Both the position numbers and the translations under genes were made by a program. DNA of 64,000 bases from Salinicola halimionae. Its GTDB lineage: Bacteria > Pseudomonadota > Gammaproteobacteria > Pseudomonadales > Halomonadaceae. The notes beneath the pieces are model-generated. The model was not told where the DNA came from. It searched no databases and saw only the letters and a list, made by a program, of their open reading frames with translations. Position 1 is the first letter of the stretch; every line of letters starts with the position of its first letter. The stretch is taken from NCBI RefSeq assembly GCF_003206065.1, contig NZ_PZJQ01000005.1:807745-871744 (forward strand). The letters run 5' to 3'. Shown here one piece after another: positions 50,120 through 57,139 of this stretch.

Positions 50120-50863
50120 ATGGTAGCGGATGCCTCCTACGCCACTAGTCTGATGATCCAAAAACTGGAGAGTATCTTCAGTCTTTCTTCTGAGGAAAAG
50201 CAGGCGCTTCAGGACTTGCCGGTACAGGTCGAAGTGCTCAAGCCCGAACAGGATATCGTGCGGATCGGTGATCAGCCGTCTCAGTGCTGTGTTGTACTGG
50301 AGGGTTTTACCTGTGTTTACAAGCTGACCTCCGATGGTAAACGACAGATCCTTGCGTTGCATGTGCCCGGAGACATGCCCGATCTGCAAAGCCTGCACCT
50401 GCAGGTTCTGGATATCAGTATCGCTTCGATCAGTTCCTGCAAAGTCGGCTTCATTCAGCATGACTGTCTACGTCGCATTTGCGAACGTCACCCACGCCTG
50501 ACGGCTGCTTTTTGGCGTGAGACGTTGGTGGATGCGTCGATCTACCGCGATTGGATACTCAATATCGGACAGCGCGACGCCTACTCGCGTGTCGCTCATT
50601 TTCTCTGTGAGCTATTGATGCGACTTCAAGCGGTGAGAGCTGTCAAGGGCAAGGCTTTCCATTTGCCGATCACTCAGGCTCAGTTGGCGGATGCAATCGG
50701 CATCACGTCGGTGCATATGAATCGAGTATTCCAGGCGCTGCGTTCGGATGGTCTGATCGACGCGACGAGGGGAAAAGTGGCAATTCTTGATTGGGAACGT
50801 TTGCGGGAGGAGGGCGATTTCGATCCGCTCTATCTTCATCTCAGGAAGCCTCGCTCGGCCTGA
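50120..50863 (+). CDS. Crp/Fnr-family transcriptional regulator
   Basis: A 247-residue regulator. The cyclic-nucleotide-binding-like beta barrel (about 20-135) contains VRIGDQPSQCCVVLEGFTCVYK and LALHVPGDMPDLQSLHL; a dimerisation helix follows, then a winged HTH (about 175-235) with LPITQAQLADAIGITSVHMNRVFQALRSDGLI. There is no N-terminal cysteine cluster, so it is not an oxygen-sensing FNR. The ATG at 50120 has AAGGAG seven bases upstream; the earlier frame start at 50078 lacks one. The ligand and regulon are unknown. Confidence 0.88.
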   Translation: MVADASYATSLMIQKLESIFSLSSEEKQALQDLPVQVEVLKPEQDIVRIGDQPSQCCVVLEGFTCVYKLTSDGKRQILALHVPGDMPDLQSLHLQVLDISIASISSCKVGFIQHDCLRRICERHPRLTAAFWRETLVDASIYRDWILNIGQRDAYSRVAHFLCELLMRLQAVRAVKGKAFHLPITQAQLADAIGITSVHMNRVFQALRSDGLIDATRGKVAILDWERLREEGDFDPLYLHLRKPRSA

Positions 50864-50933
50864 TAGAGTATTGAGTCTGACGGCCGGGTAAGGTACTACG
50901 GGCTTCGTTCTTCAAACGGTTCAGGGGTGATAC

Positions 50934-51293
50934 ATGAACAATTCTTGGGTGTTCGGCACGGTTGTTTTGGTCGCGGCAACTGCTTGCGTATCGGCAACCG
51001 CCGGTGCCGCTGACTTCGAATGCAATCGGGAGGGTATCCGATCATCAATGATGGAGAAAAGGGATTCTTTTCTTGCGTTTATGGAGGGGGTCGATAACCC
51101 AGAATCGGTTCTTGAACAGTTTCAAAGCGAGTTCAAGGCACTTCACGAACGAAAAGGTTACGAGACTACCGAATCGGAACTGGAGAGCCTGGACGAGAAC
51201 CCTGATCAGCAGCCATCGAATGAACTATGTGAAAGGGTTCAGCAGTCTGGCGAGATCGTTGATAATTTCATCGAGGCCAACTCCGATAGCTGA
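50934..51293 (+). CDS. Small secreted acidic protein, unknown function
   Basis: A 119-residue protein. Residues 1-26 form a signal peptide (VVLVAATACVSATAGAADF, cleavage likely after AGA). The mature part is acidic and helical, with two cysteines (in FECNREG and NELCERV) that could form one disulfide. No family is recognised. It starts 70 bases after the Crp/Fnr gene on the same strand and could be its target or operon partner. Confidence 0.6.
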   Translation: MNNSWVFGTVVLVAATACVSATAGAADFECNREGIRSSMMEKRDSFLAFMEGVDNPESVLEQFQSEFKALHERKGYETTESELESLDENPDQQPSNELCERVQQSGEIVDNFIEANSDS

Positions 51294-51618
51294 TCCTTGT
51301 CAAAAAAGCGCTTGGCGCGCGGCTGGGTAAAAGCAGCCAGGGCTAGATGAAGCCAACTCTGCCTGTTCACCACTATGCAATGCCGCAAATCGAATGTCAT
51401 CGCATCAACCGGATGCTATCAATCGTGCATGAGTCAGCTCTTTACTCTCATCATGGTTATTGCGGAGTCGGGATCGCCATCGCACCGCTCTCCCCAATGG
51501 AAGTTTCGGCGTGTCTGCGCTGTCGGGAGTGGTATTCGATCCCGGGAAGCGGTGTCGGACGAAAGGGTAGGAAAAAGCTTGGGACGCTCGAACACGTTGA
51601 TAACGCCGGGGCTTGAGG
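51294..51618. other. Gene-free stretch before tRNA-Arg
   Basis: An 89-codon frame at 51347-51616 lacks a ribosome-binding site and any motif, and it ends against the tRNA; it is not accepted as a gene. A small hairpin GGCTG..CAGCC lies at about 51323-51339 downstream of the secreted-protein gene. Nothing else is recognised. Confidence 0.5.
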
Positions 51619-51695
51619 TGGCGCCCCCGTCAGGATTCGAACCTGAGACCTTCCCCTTAGGAGGGGGACGCTCTATCCAGCTGAGCTACGGGGGC
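51619..51695 (-). tRNA. tRNA-Arg (anticodon CCT)
   Basis: A 77-base tRNA on the minus strand, GCCCCCG acceptor pairing with CGGGGGC, discriminator G and encoded CCA (plus-strand TGG at 51619-51621). D-arm GCTCAGCTGGATAGAGC, anticodon loop CTCCTAA giving CCT, and T-arm TTCGAATC are canonical. Confidence 0.97.
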
Positions 51696-51740
51696 TGCGC
51701 GAAACCGCCTCGAGAGAATCGAGCGGTGTAAGCGGCGCAC

Positions 51741-51769
51741 AGTATAAGCGCCCGATTCCACGAGATAAA
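51741..51769 (-). promoter_or_regulatory. Possible promoter of tRNA-Arg
   Basis: Minus-strand TTTATC (51764-51769) and TATACT (51741-51746) are 17 bases apart. The -10 is good and the -35 weak. The start site would be about 39 bases before the tRNA. Confidence 0.5.
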
Positions 51770-51850
51770 CCCGCAAGGCCCATTGTATCGCGACGCTACA
51801 AGTCGCCGTTGATACAATGCGGCTTTTCCGCGCTGGCCTATCGATCTGTA

Positions 51851-52786
51851 ATGTCTGTTCCCGACGATCCCATTTTTTCTTCCGACGACCATCGTCGTCA
51901 TGGTAACGATATCCCTGTAGGGGAGGATCGGGTTTTCGACGGTCTGGCCGACAAGTTCGCTTCCAGCCTTTACGCTACGGCTCGCGGCCGCATTCGTCTT
52001 GCCGTACTCGACAGTGTGTTGTCGCACGAATTGCCGATGGATGGTTCCACGGCACTCGACGTCGGTGGTGGTCTCGGCCAGATGAGCGTGTGGCTGGCCG
52101 AACGGGGGCATCGTGTCACGTTGGCGGAACCTTCCGCGGACATGCTGATCCGTGCGCGTGCCAATATTGACGGATTGTCGATTCAGACGTTGCAGACGTC
52201 GCTCCAGCGGCTGCCCGAGCTGGCTCCCGGGCCATGGCCGCTAATCATCTGCCATGCGGTTCTCGAGTGGCTGGCACGTCCACGAGAGGCGCTATCCACC
52301 TTGAAGGGTTTGCTGGCGCCGCAGGGCCGGTTGTCGTTGATGGTTTTCAACCGCGATGCTCTGCGCTTCTCGAACGTGGTGAAAGGCAACTGGGAGAAGG
52401 CGTTGGAGGATCGGCTTTCCGGCACCGGCCGCCGCCAGCGTTTGACGCCGATCTCGCCATTGACGCATGCCGATATCGAACGCTGGTGCCGGGAAGAGGG
52501 CCTGGTGATTGAAAGCGTCGCCGGTATCCGGATCTTTCACGACTACCTGCGGGAACGTTCACCGAGCGAAGCTCAGCTCGCGACGATCATCGAGCTCGAG
52601 AAGCGCTACTGCCAGGTCGAGCCCCATTGGCGTTTGGGGCGTTATCTGCACTATTTGATTCGTCCCGCTGCCGACGACATGATTCGTCCCGCTGGCGATG
52701 ACATGATTCGTCCCGGCGCTGACGATCCGACCCGCTCAGGCGGTGACGTTGCGAGCGGTTCCGCCGACAAAAGAGAGTCGCCATGA
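51851..52786 (+). CDS. cmoM: tRNA 5-carboxymethoxyuridine methyltransferase CmoM
   Basis: CmoM (formerly SmtA) uses SAM to methylate the carboxyl of cmo5U34, giving mcmo5U34. The 311-residue protein has FDGLADKFASSLYATARGRIRL at the start of the core, the SAM motif ALDVGGGLGQMSVWLAERGH, FHAVLEW-like CHAVLEWLARP, LMVFNRDALRFSNVVKGN and RIFHDYLRE, all shared with E. coli CmoM. It is about 50 residues longer, with an N-terminal extension and a C-terminal tail of four 8-residue repeats. Its stop overlaps the rsmC start as ATGA. Start (51851) is the first ATG after the tRNA-Arg promoter region. Confidence 0.9.
   Translation: MSVPDDPIFSSDDHRRHGNDIPVGEDRVFDGLADKFASSLYATARGRIRLAVLDSVLSHELPMDGSTALDVGGGLGQMSVWLAERGHRVTLAEPSADMLIRARANIDGLSIQTLQTSLQRLPELAPGPWPLIICHAVLEWLARPREALSTLKGLLAPQGRLSLMVFNRDALRFSNVVKGNWEKALEDRLSGTGRRQRLTPISPLTHADIERWCREEGLVIESVAGIRIFHDYLRERSPSEAQLATIIELEKRYCQVEPHWRLGRYLHYLIRPAADDMIRPAGDDMIRPGADDPTRSGGDVASGSADKRESP
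52658..52753 (+). repeat. 24-bp tandem repeat encoding the CmoM tail
   Basis: Four 24-base units start at 52658, 52682, 52706 and 52730 and encode IRPAADDM, IRPAGDDM, IRPGADDP and TRSGGDVA. The first two are nearly identical; the fourth has diverged. The frame is kept. Confidence 0.9.
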
Positions 52787-53790
52787 GCGCGCAAACACCT
52801 CAATGCCAGTTATTGGCGCGCCAGGACGCTGACTACCGTGGGTGGCTATGGGTCGCGCCGCCCCGCGATGGCTGGCTCGAGTCCGGCGAGGGCAACGTAT
52901 GGAGTGCGGATCTGGGTGTCTGCGAGGCCTGGCGCAATGCCGGGCGCCAGGCGTATGACGCGCTTGCTGCACCGCCGCCCCAGGTGCCCGGCGCGGTCCT
53001 GTTCTGGCCCAAGAGCCATGCGTTGGGAGAGTGGTGGTTGAGCGCCTTGAACACGGCGCTGCCGGTGGGAACGCCGATTCAGGTCGTCGGTGAAAATCAG
53101 GGGGGAATCAAGCGCGTACCCAAGATTCTGGCTGACTTTCAGCAGGCGTGTCGAAAGCTCGATACCGCGCGCCGTTGCACGTTATTTGCCACAAGGACCG
53201 ACAAGGCGGTGCGGGGAACGGAGGCCGCCTGGCAGACGTTCACCGCTGGCGGGTTCACGCTCGCCACTCACCCGGGCGTCTTCGGTCATGGCAAGCTGGA
53301 TGCGGGTACGCAACTGTTGATGAACGCCCTGACACAGTCGCCACTCCCCGCGCCCGGCAGGAGATCATTGCGCGCGCTGGATGTCGGCTGTGGGGATGGC
53401 GTTCTGTCGGCCTGGTTGGCGAAGCAGGGTTGTCAGGTCACGGCGGTCGACCTCAGCACCTTCGCGGTCGAGGCCACTCGTCGGACGTTGGACGCCAATC
53501 AACTGACCGGTACCGTGGTCCAGAGCGATGTCTACCGCCAGATAGCGGGCACTTTCGAGGCCATCGTCAGCAATCCGCCGTTTCATCAGGAGCGCTCGAT
53601 CGATTACGGTCCGACCCAACGGCTGATTCGTGAGGCGCCGACGCATCTCGTCGAGGGGGGGAGTCTGACCCTGGTCGCCAATGTCTTTCTGCCGTATCCG
53701 GATTGGTTACAGGAGACGTTTGGCGGCTTCGAGATTCTCGCCGATGATCGACGTTTTCGGGTCTACCGTGCCATTAAGGCACGCCATTGA
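52783..53790 (+). CDS. rsmC: 16S rRNA m2G1207 methyltransferase RsmC
   Basis: RsmC methylates G1207 of 16S rRNA. It has two tandem methyltransferase-like domains; the N-terminal one is degenerate (about 1-170, with VLFWPKSHALGEWWL) and the C-terminal one is catalytic, with ALDVGCGDGVLSAWLAKQG, DVYRQI and the NPPF motif in IVSNPPFHQ. Length 335 (E. coli 343). The ATG overlaps the cmoM stop by four bases, so the two RNA methyltransferases are translationally coupled. Confidence 0.94.
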   Translation: MSAQTPQCQLLARQDADYRGWLWVAPPRDGWLESGEGNVWSADLGVCEAWRNAGRQAYDALAAPPPQVPGAVLFWPKSHALGEWWLSALNTALPVGTPIQVVGENQGGIKRVPKILADFQQACRKLDTARRCTLFATRTDKAVRGTEAAWQTFTAGGFTLATHPGVFGHGKLDAGTQLLMNALTQSPLPAPGRRSLRALDVGCGDGVLSAWLAKQGCQVTAVDLSTFAVEATRRTLDANQLTGTVVQSDVYRQIAGTFEAIVSNPPFHQERSIDYGPTQRLIREAPTHLVEGGSLTLVANVFLPYPDWLQETFGGFEILADDRRFRVYRAIKARH

Positions 53791-53818
53791 GCTGTCGCCC
53801 GCCTCCGGGATGTGGCCC

Positions 53819-54448
53819 TCATGAGTCGATGGCACCGAGCATGATCTGCGGACGAGCCAGGAAGTAGCCCTGAAACAGATCGCAGCCGGCACGCTGACAG
53901 CAATGCAGATCGTCTTCCGTCTCCAGTTTTTCTGCCAGAATCTTGAGATGAGGGTAGTGGCGGCGTAGCTGCTCGACGATATGCTTGAATGTCTCGTTGC
54001 AGTAGTACGGATATTCGAGTTTGACGATATCCACGAGCGGCAGGTAGGGGTGATCGACGTTCACCTCGGCATAGTCGTCCAGCGCCAAGGTGAAGCCTCG
54101 CAGGCGCAATTGTTGCAGGCAGTCACGGATGGTGTCGTCGACCGGCGTATCTTCGAGAATCTCCACCACCAGACGCGATGCATCGAACGGCAGATCATTG
54201 CTCAGCATATCAGCGGTAAAGTTGATGAATAGCGGTTTCCCTTCACTGACCGTTTCCAGTTCGCCTTGTGTGAAAGCATTCATCAGGACCGTGCTGGTCG
54301 CCCGGTTGCCGTCGAATGGCATCGGCATTGGCCCTCCATCGGTCGGACGAAATAGCAACTCGAACGCGACGACCTCCATTGCGGCATCGAAAATCGGTTG
54401 TCGCGCGAACAGTATCGATGGCGATGGTGGATCGATGGCATTCGACAT
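53819..54448 (-). CDS. Stand-alone degenerate EAL-domain protein (YuxH-like, no HDOD)
   Basis: A 209-residue protein that begins ILFARQPIFDAAMEVVAFELLFRP, as in YuxH-type EAL-HDOD signalling proteins. EAL itself is ELL, and the metal/catalytic positions are only partly kept (LALDDYAEV, IVKLEYPYY, LAEKLET, FQGYFLARPQ). c-di-GMP hydrolysis is therefore doubtful. The protein stops just after the EAL domain, where relatives continue into an HDOD domain; the 28 bases to rsmC leave no room for one. It may be a c-di-GMP binder or a protein-interaction module. Confidence 0.83.
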   Translation of the reverse strand: MSNAIDPPSPSILFARQPIFDAAMEVVAFELLFRPTDGGPMPMPFDGNRATSTVLMNAFTQGELETVSEGKPLFINFTADMLSNDLPFDASRLVVEILEDTPVDDTIRDCLQQLRLRGFTLALDDYAEVNVDHPYLPLVDIVKLEYPYYCNETFKHIVEQLRRHYPHLKILAEKLETEDDLHCCQRAGCDLFQGYFLARPQIMLGAIDS

Positions 54449-54554
54449 GGACTGTCCTCGAAGGATCTTTCATTTCTGCGCCGGGGCCACGCTTTTTCGG
54501 TCGGTTTACCGATATCGATCGCACTCGCCGCCAACACCGGATGGTACCAACGCC

Positions 54555-55094
54555 TCAGCTGTCAGGATCGACATAGGCGATGTCGGTCACGATGTAATGC
54601 GTCTTGCCGCCGGGAGCCGCGACGACGATATCGTCGTCCAGCGACTTGCCCAGTAGCGCTTGTGCCAACGGAGCATCGATACTGATCCAGTGCTTGTCGG
54701 TATTCGTTTCGTCGTGGCCGACAAGGCGCACCTGCAGCTCTTCTCCATTATCGTCTTCCAGCGTGACGCTGGCACTGAAATAAATCTTGCCGGTATCTGC
54801 CGGCAGGCGATCGACGACCTGTAATTCATCCAACCGCTTTCGCAGATAGCGGATCCGTGCGATGACGCGGTTCAGCTCTTTCTTGTTGTAGGTGTAATCC
54901 GCATTTTCGCTGCGATCGCCCAGCGCGGCGGCTTCGCCGACCTTCTCCGACAATTGCGGCCGTTTGACGCGTGACAGATGGTCGTGAATGCCTTGCAACC
55001 GAGCCCGTCCTTGCGGTGTGATCAGATTGCTCTTCTTCTCCTGACGCGGATCCGTCTTGGGATCGCGCCAGCGCGTCATGTTGCGGCCCTGCAT
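54555..55094 (-). CDS. greB: Transcript cleavage factor GreB
   Basis: GreB enters the RNA polymerase secondary channel and rescues backtracked complexes. The 179-residue protein has the coiled-coil with the acidic tip LGDRSENADYTYNKKELNRVIARIRYL and a C-terminal FKBP-like domain with VRLVGHDETN, ISIDAPLAQALLGKSLDD and VAAPGGKTHYIV. LITPQGRARLQ opens the conserved core. The ATG at 55094 has AAGGA eight bases upstream; this leaves a basic N-terminal extension of about 25 residues absent from E. coli GreB. Confidence 0.93.
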   Translation of the reverse strand: MQGRNMTRWRDPKTDPRQEKKSNLITPQGRARLQGIHDHLSRVKRPQLSEKVGEAAALGDRSENADYTYNKKELNRVIARIRYLRKRLDELQVVDRLPADTGKIYFSASVTLEDDNGEELQVRLVGHDETNTDKHWISIDAPLAQALLGKSLDDDIVVAAPGGKTHYIVTDIAYVDPDS

Positions 55095-55235
55095 GGAATG
55101 ATCCTTTACGCTCATCGAAAGGCGGAGCGTATCGTAATCCAGTGTCTGGCGGCCATGTCCTGCGACTAAAACCCTATAGTGATAGATTCAAACGCTCGTT
55201 AGATTGCTACGATGATTCTTCCAGGAGTGACTCCA

Positions 55236-55922
55236 ATGCGACAGCAAAGCCAATGGTCCTCGCGGTTTCCACATATCCGTTTTCGACTGGCTCGTGTGAT
55301 CATGATGCTGGGCTTGGTATTGAGCTTTGTTTTTGGAGCGACTATAGCCATGGCGCAAACGCCGGATTCGACTCTGTTTTCATTAATGCAGCGGTGGGGC
55401 AACGTCGAATATCAGATGCAAGGCGACGCCCAGTTACGCGCTTTCGAAGATCTTGCCAGTGAGGTCGATACGTTGGCCCGGAACCAGCCGGATGACTCTC
55501 ACGTTCTGACGGCCCAAGGCGTCATTCTCGCGTCTTTTGCCAAAGCCAAGGGTGGCCTGGGTGCTCTGGATCTGGCCAAACAGGCACGCACGGTGCTTGA
55601 GAAAGCGATCGCTATTGACCCGCAGGGCGAAGACGGTTCGGCCTACGTGACGCTGGGCGCGCTCTATCAACATGCGCCGGGTTGGCCGATTGCGTTCGGC
55701 GATGACGACAAGGCCCGGCAGTTGCTGGAGCGAGCGGTGACGATGCGGCCTGCCGGGATCGATACCAATTTTTATTACGCCCAATTCCTCGAGGATCAAG
55801 GCGAGGAGACCGAGGCCTTGACGTATGCCCAACGCGCCGTCGACGGCCAAGCTCGGGCTGGCCGTTCTTCCGACGAGGCGTTGCGAAAAGAAGCCCAGAA
55901 CTGGTTGGCCGAGCGCCACTGA
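55236..55922 (+). CDS. Secreted TPR-like protein, unknown function
   Basis: A 228-residue protein from the ATG at 55236, which has AGGAGT eight bases upstream. A signal peptide with core VIMMLGLVLSFVFGATIAMAQ is followed by helical repeats resembling TPRs (VLTAQGVILASFAKAKGG, GSAYVTLGALYQHAPGWPIAFGDDDKARQLLERAV, NFYYAQFLEDQGEETEALTYAQRAV). It is probably periplasmic. It converges on the type I secretion operon but no functional link is evident. Confidence 0.75.
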   Translation: MRQQSQWSSRFPHIRFRLARVIMMLGLVLSFVFGATIAMAQTPDSTLFSLMQRWGNVEYQMQGDAQLRAFEDLASEVDTLARNQPDDSHVLTAQGVILASFAKAKGGLGALDLAKQARTVLEKAIAIDPQGEDGSAYVTLGALYQHAPGWPIAFGDDDKARQLLERAVTMRPAGIDTNFYYAQFLEDQGEETEALTYAQRAVDGQARAGRSSDEALRKEAQNWLAERH

Positions 55923-55951
55923 GCGCTCGCAACAGTACAGGTTGGCCATGA

Positions 55952-57139
55952 TCAGTACAGATTCGCTTTGAGCAACGGCTTGAGCAGATAGTCCAGCACG
56001 CTGCGTTCGCCGGTCTGAATATCCACCCGGGCGATCATCCCTGGAATGATCGGCAGAGTCTCGCCGTTGTGCTTGAGCGATCCGGTATCAGTACGAATGT
56101 AGACCTTGTAGTAGGACTCCGTCCCTCTTGGAGTTTCCTCCTCGATGGTATCGGCGCTGATCTGCTCGACGGTGCCATCCAGATCGCCGTAGATGGTGTA
56201 ATCGTAGGCCGTGATCTTGACGCTGGTGGGCATGCCCGGCGCTAGAAACGCGACGTCACTCGGCTTGATCTTGGCTTCGATCAGCAGTTGATCCTCCATC
56301 GGGATCACCTCCATGATCGTTTCGCCCGGCGGGACCACGCCCCCCCGAGTGGTGTAGTTGATGGCGTTGACTCGGCCATGCGCCGGCGAATGCAGTTCGG
56401 TGCGCTGATACTGATCCTGACGTTGCACCAGGACCTGCTCCAGCGAGGAGAGCTCGCCTTTCTTCTCGGTCAGTTCGGTATAGGCATCCTGCACGTAACT
56501 GTTCTGGATTTCGGCACGCTTGCCTCGGAGCGACGCCATATCCTGCTGCAGTTGCAACGCTTCCATCTGGCTTACTGCCTTGCGTTGGACTAGCGGCTGG
56601 ATCAGGCTCAATCGGCGCTGAGCCATCTGAATTTCGTGGCCGAGCGACTCGGTCGCCTCGCGGAGCTTTTCACGGCGGGCGTGGAACAGCTCACGCTCGG
56701 ACTGGGCCAGCGAGCTTTGTGCATCGACGTCCTCGGGGAAGTTGATGCTGTCCTTCTCCAGCACTTCGGCCTGCAGCCTGGCAATGGCTGCCTTCAGCGA
56801 CTGGACCTGATTTTCCGTCTCCTGATAGGCGCTGCGAAACCGCGTGCCACTGAGCTTGACCAAGAGCTGACCCTTGTCGACGATATCGCCTTCGCGGACC
56901 TTGATCTCGTCGATAATGCCTCCCTCGAGACTCTGGATCGACTGGATCCGGCTAACCGGAATTACCCGGCCCTCGCCATGGGTGACCACCGCGATGTGGG
57001 CCCAGGCGGCCCAGCCGATGAAGCTGAGGAGGCAGATCAGCACGGCCCATACCACTGGGCGGGCGAGAGGATGGCGCAGATTGGCGCGTGGATCGCCCAA
57101 CTGTCGCTGCAGTTCCTGATCGCTGAGTGTAGTGGCCAT
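55952..57139 (-). CDS. Type I secretion membrane-fusion protein (HlyD family)
   Basis: A 395-residue periplasmic adaptor: one TM helix (about 30-50), the lipoyl/barrel-sandwich half GRVIPVSRIQSIQSLEGGII, a long coiled coil (about 105-250) and the second half SPAHGRVNAINYTTRGGVVPPGETIMEVIP with the C-terminal beta-barrel. It links the ABC exporter to the outer-membrane TolC protein. The ATG follows the ABC gene's TAG stop directly. No terminator is evident after it. Confidence 0.93.
   Translation of the reverse strand: MATTLSDQELQRQLGDPRANLRHPLARPVVWAVLICLLSFIGWAAWAHIAVVTHGEGRVIPVSRIQSIQSLEGGIIDEIKVREGDIVDKGQLLVKLSGTRFRSAYQETENQVQSLKAAIARLQAEVLEKDSINFPEDVDAQSSLAQSERELFHARREKLREATESLGHEIQMAQRRLSLIQPLVQRKAVSQMEALQLQQDMASLRGKRAEIQNSYVQDAYTELTEKKGELSSLEQVLVQRQDQYQRTELHSPAHGRVNAINYTTRGGVVPPGETIMEVIPMEDQLLIEAKIKPSDVAFLAPGMPTSVKITAYDYTIYGDLDGTVEQISADTIEEETPRGTESYYKVYIRTDTGSLKHNGETLPIIPGMIARVDIQTGERSVLDYLLKPLLKANLY

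Noticed and set aside
51347..51616. An 89-codon frame before tRNA-Arg
   Set aside because: No ribosome-binding site or motif, and it runs into the tRNA; probably chance.
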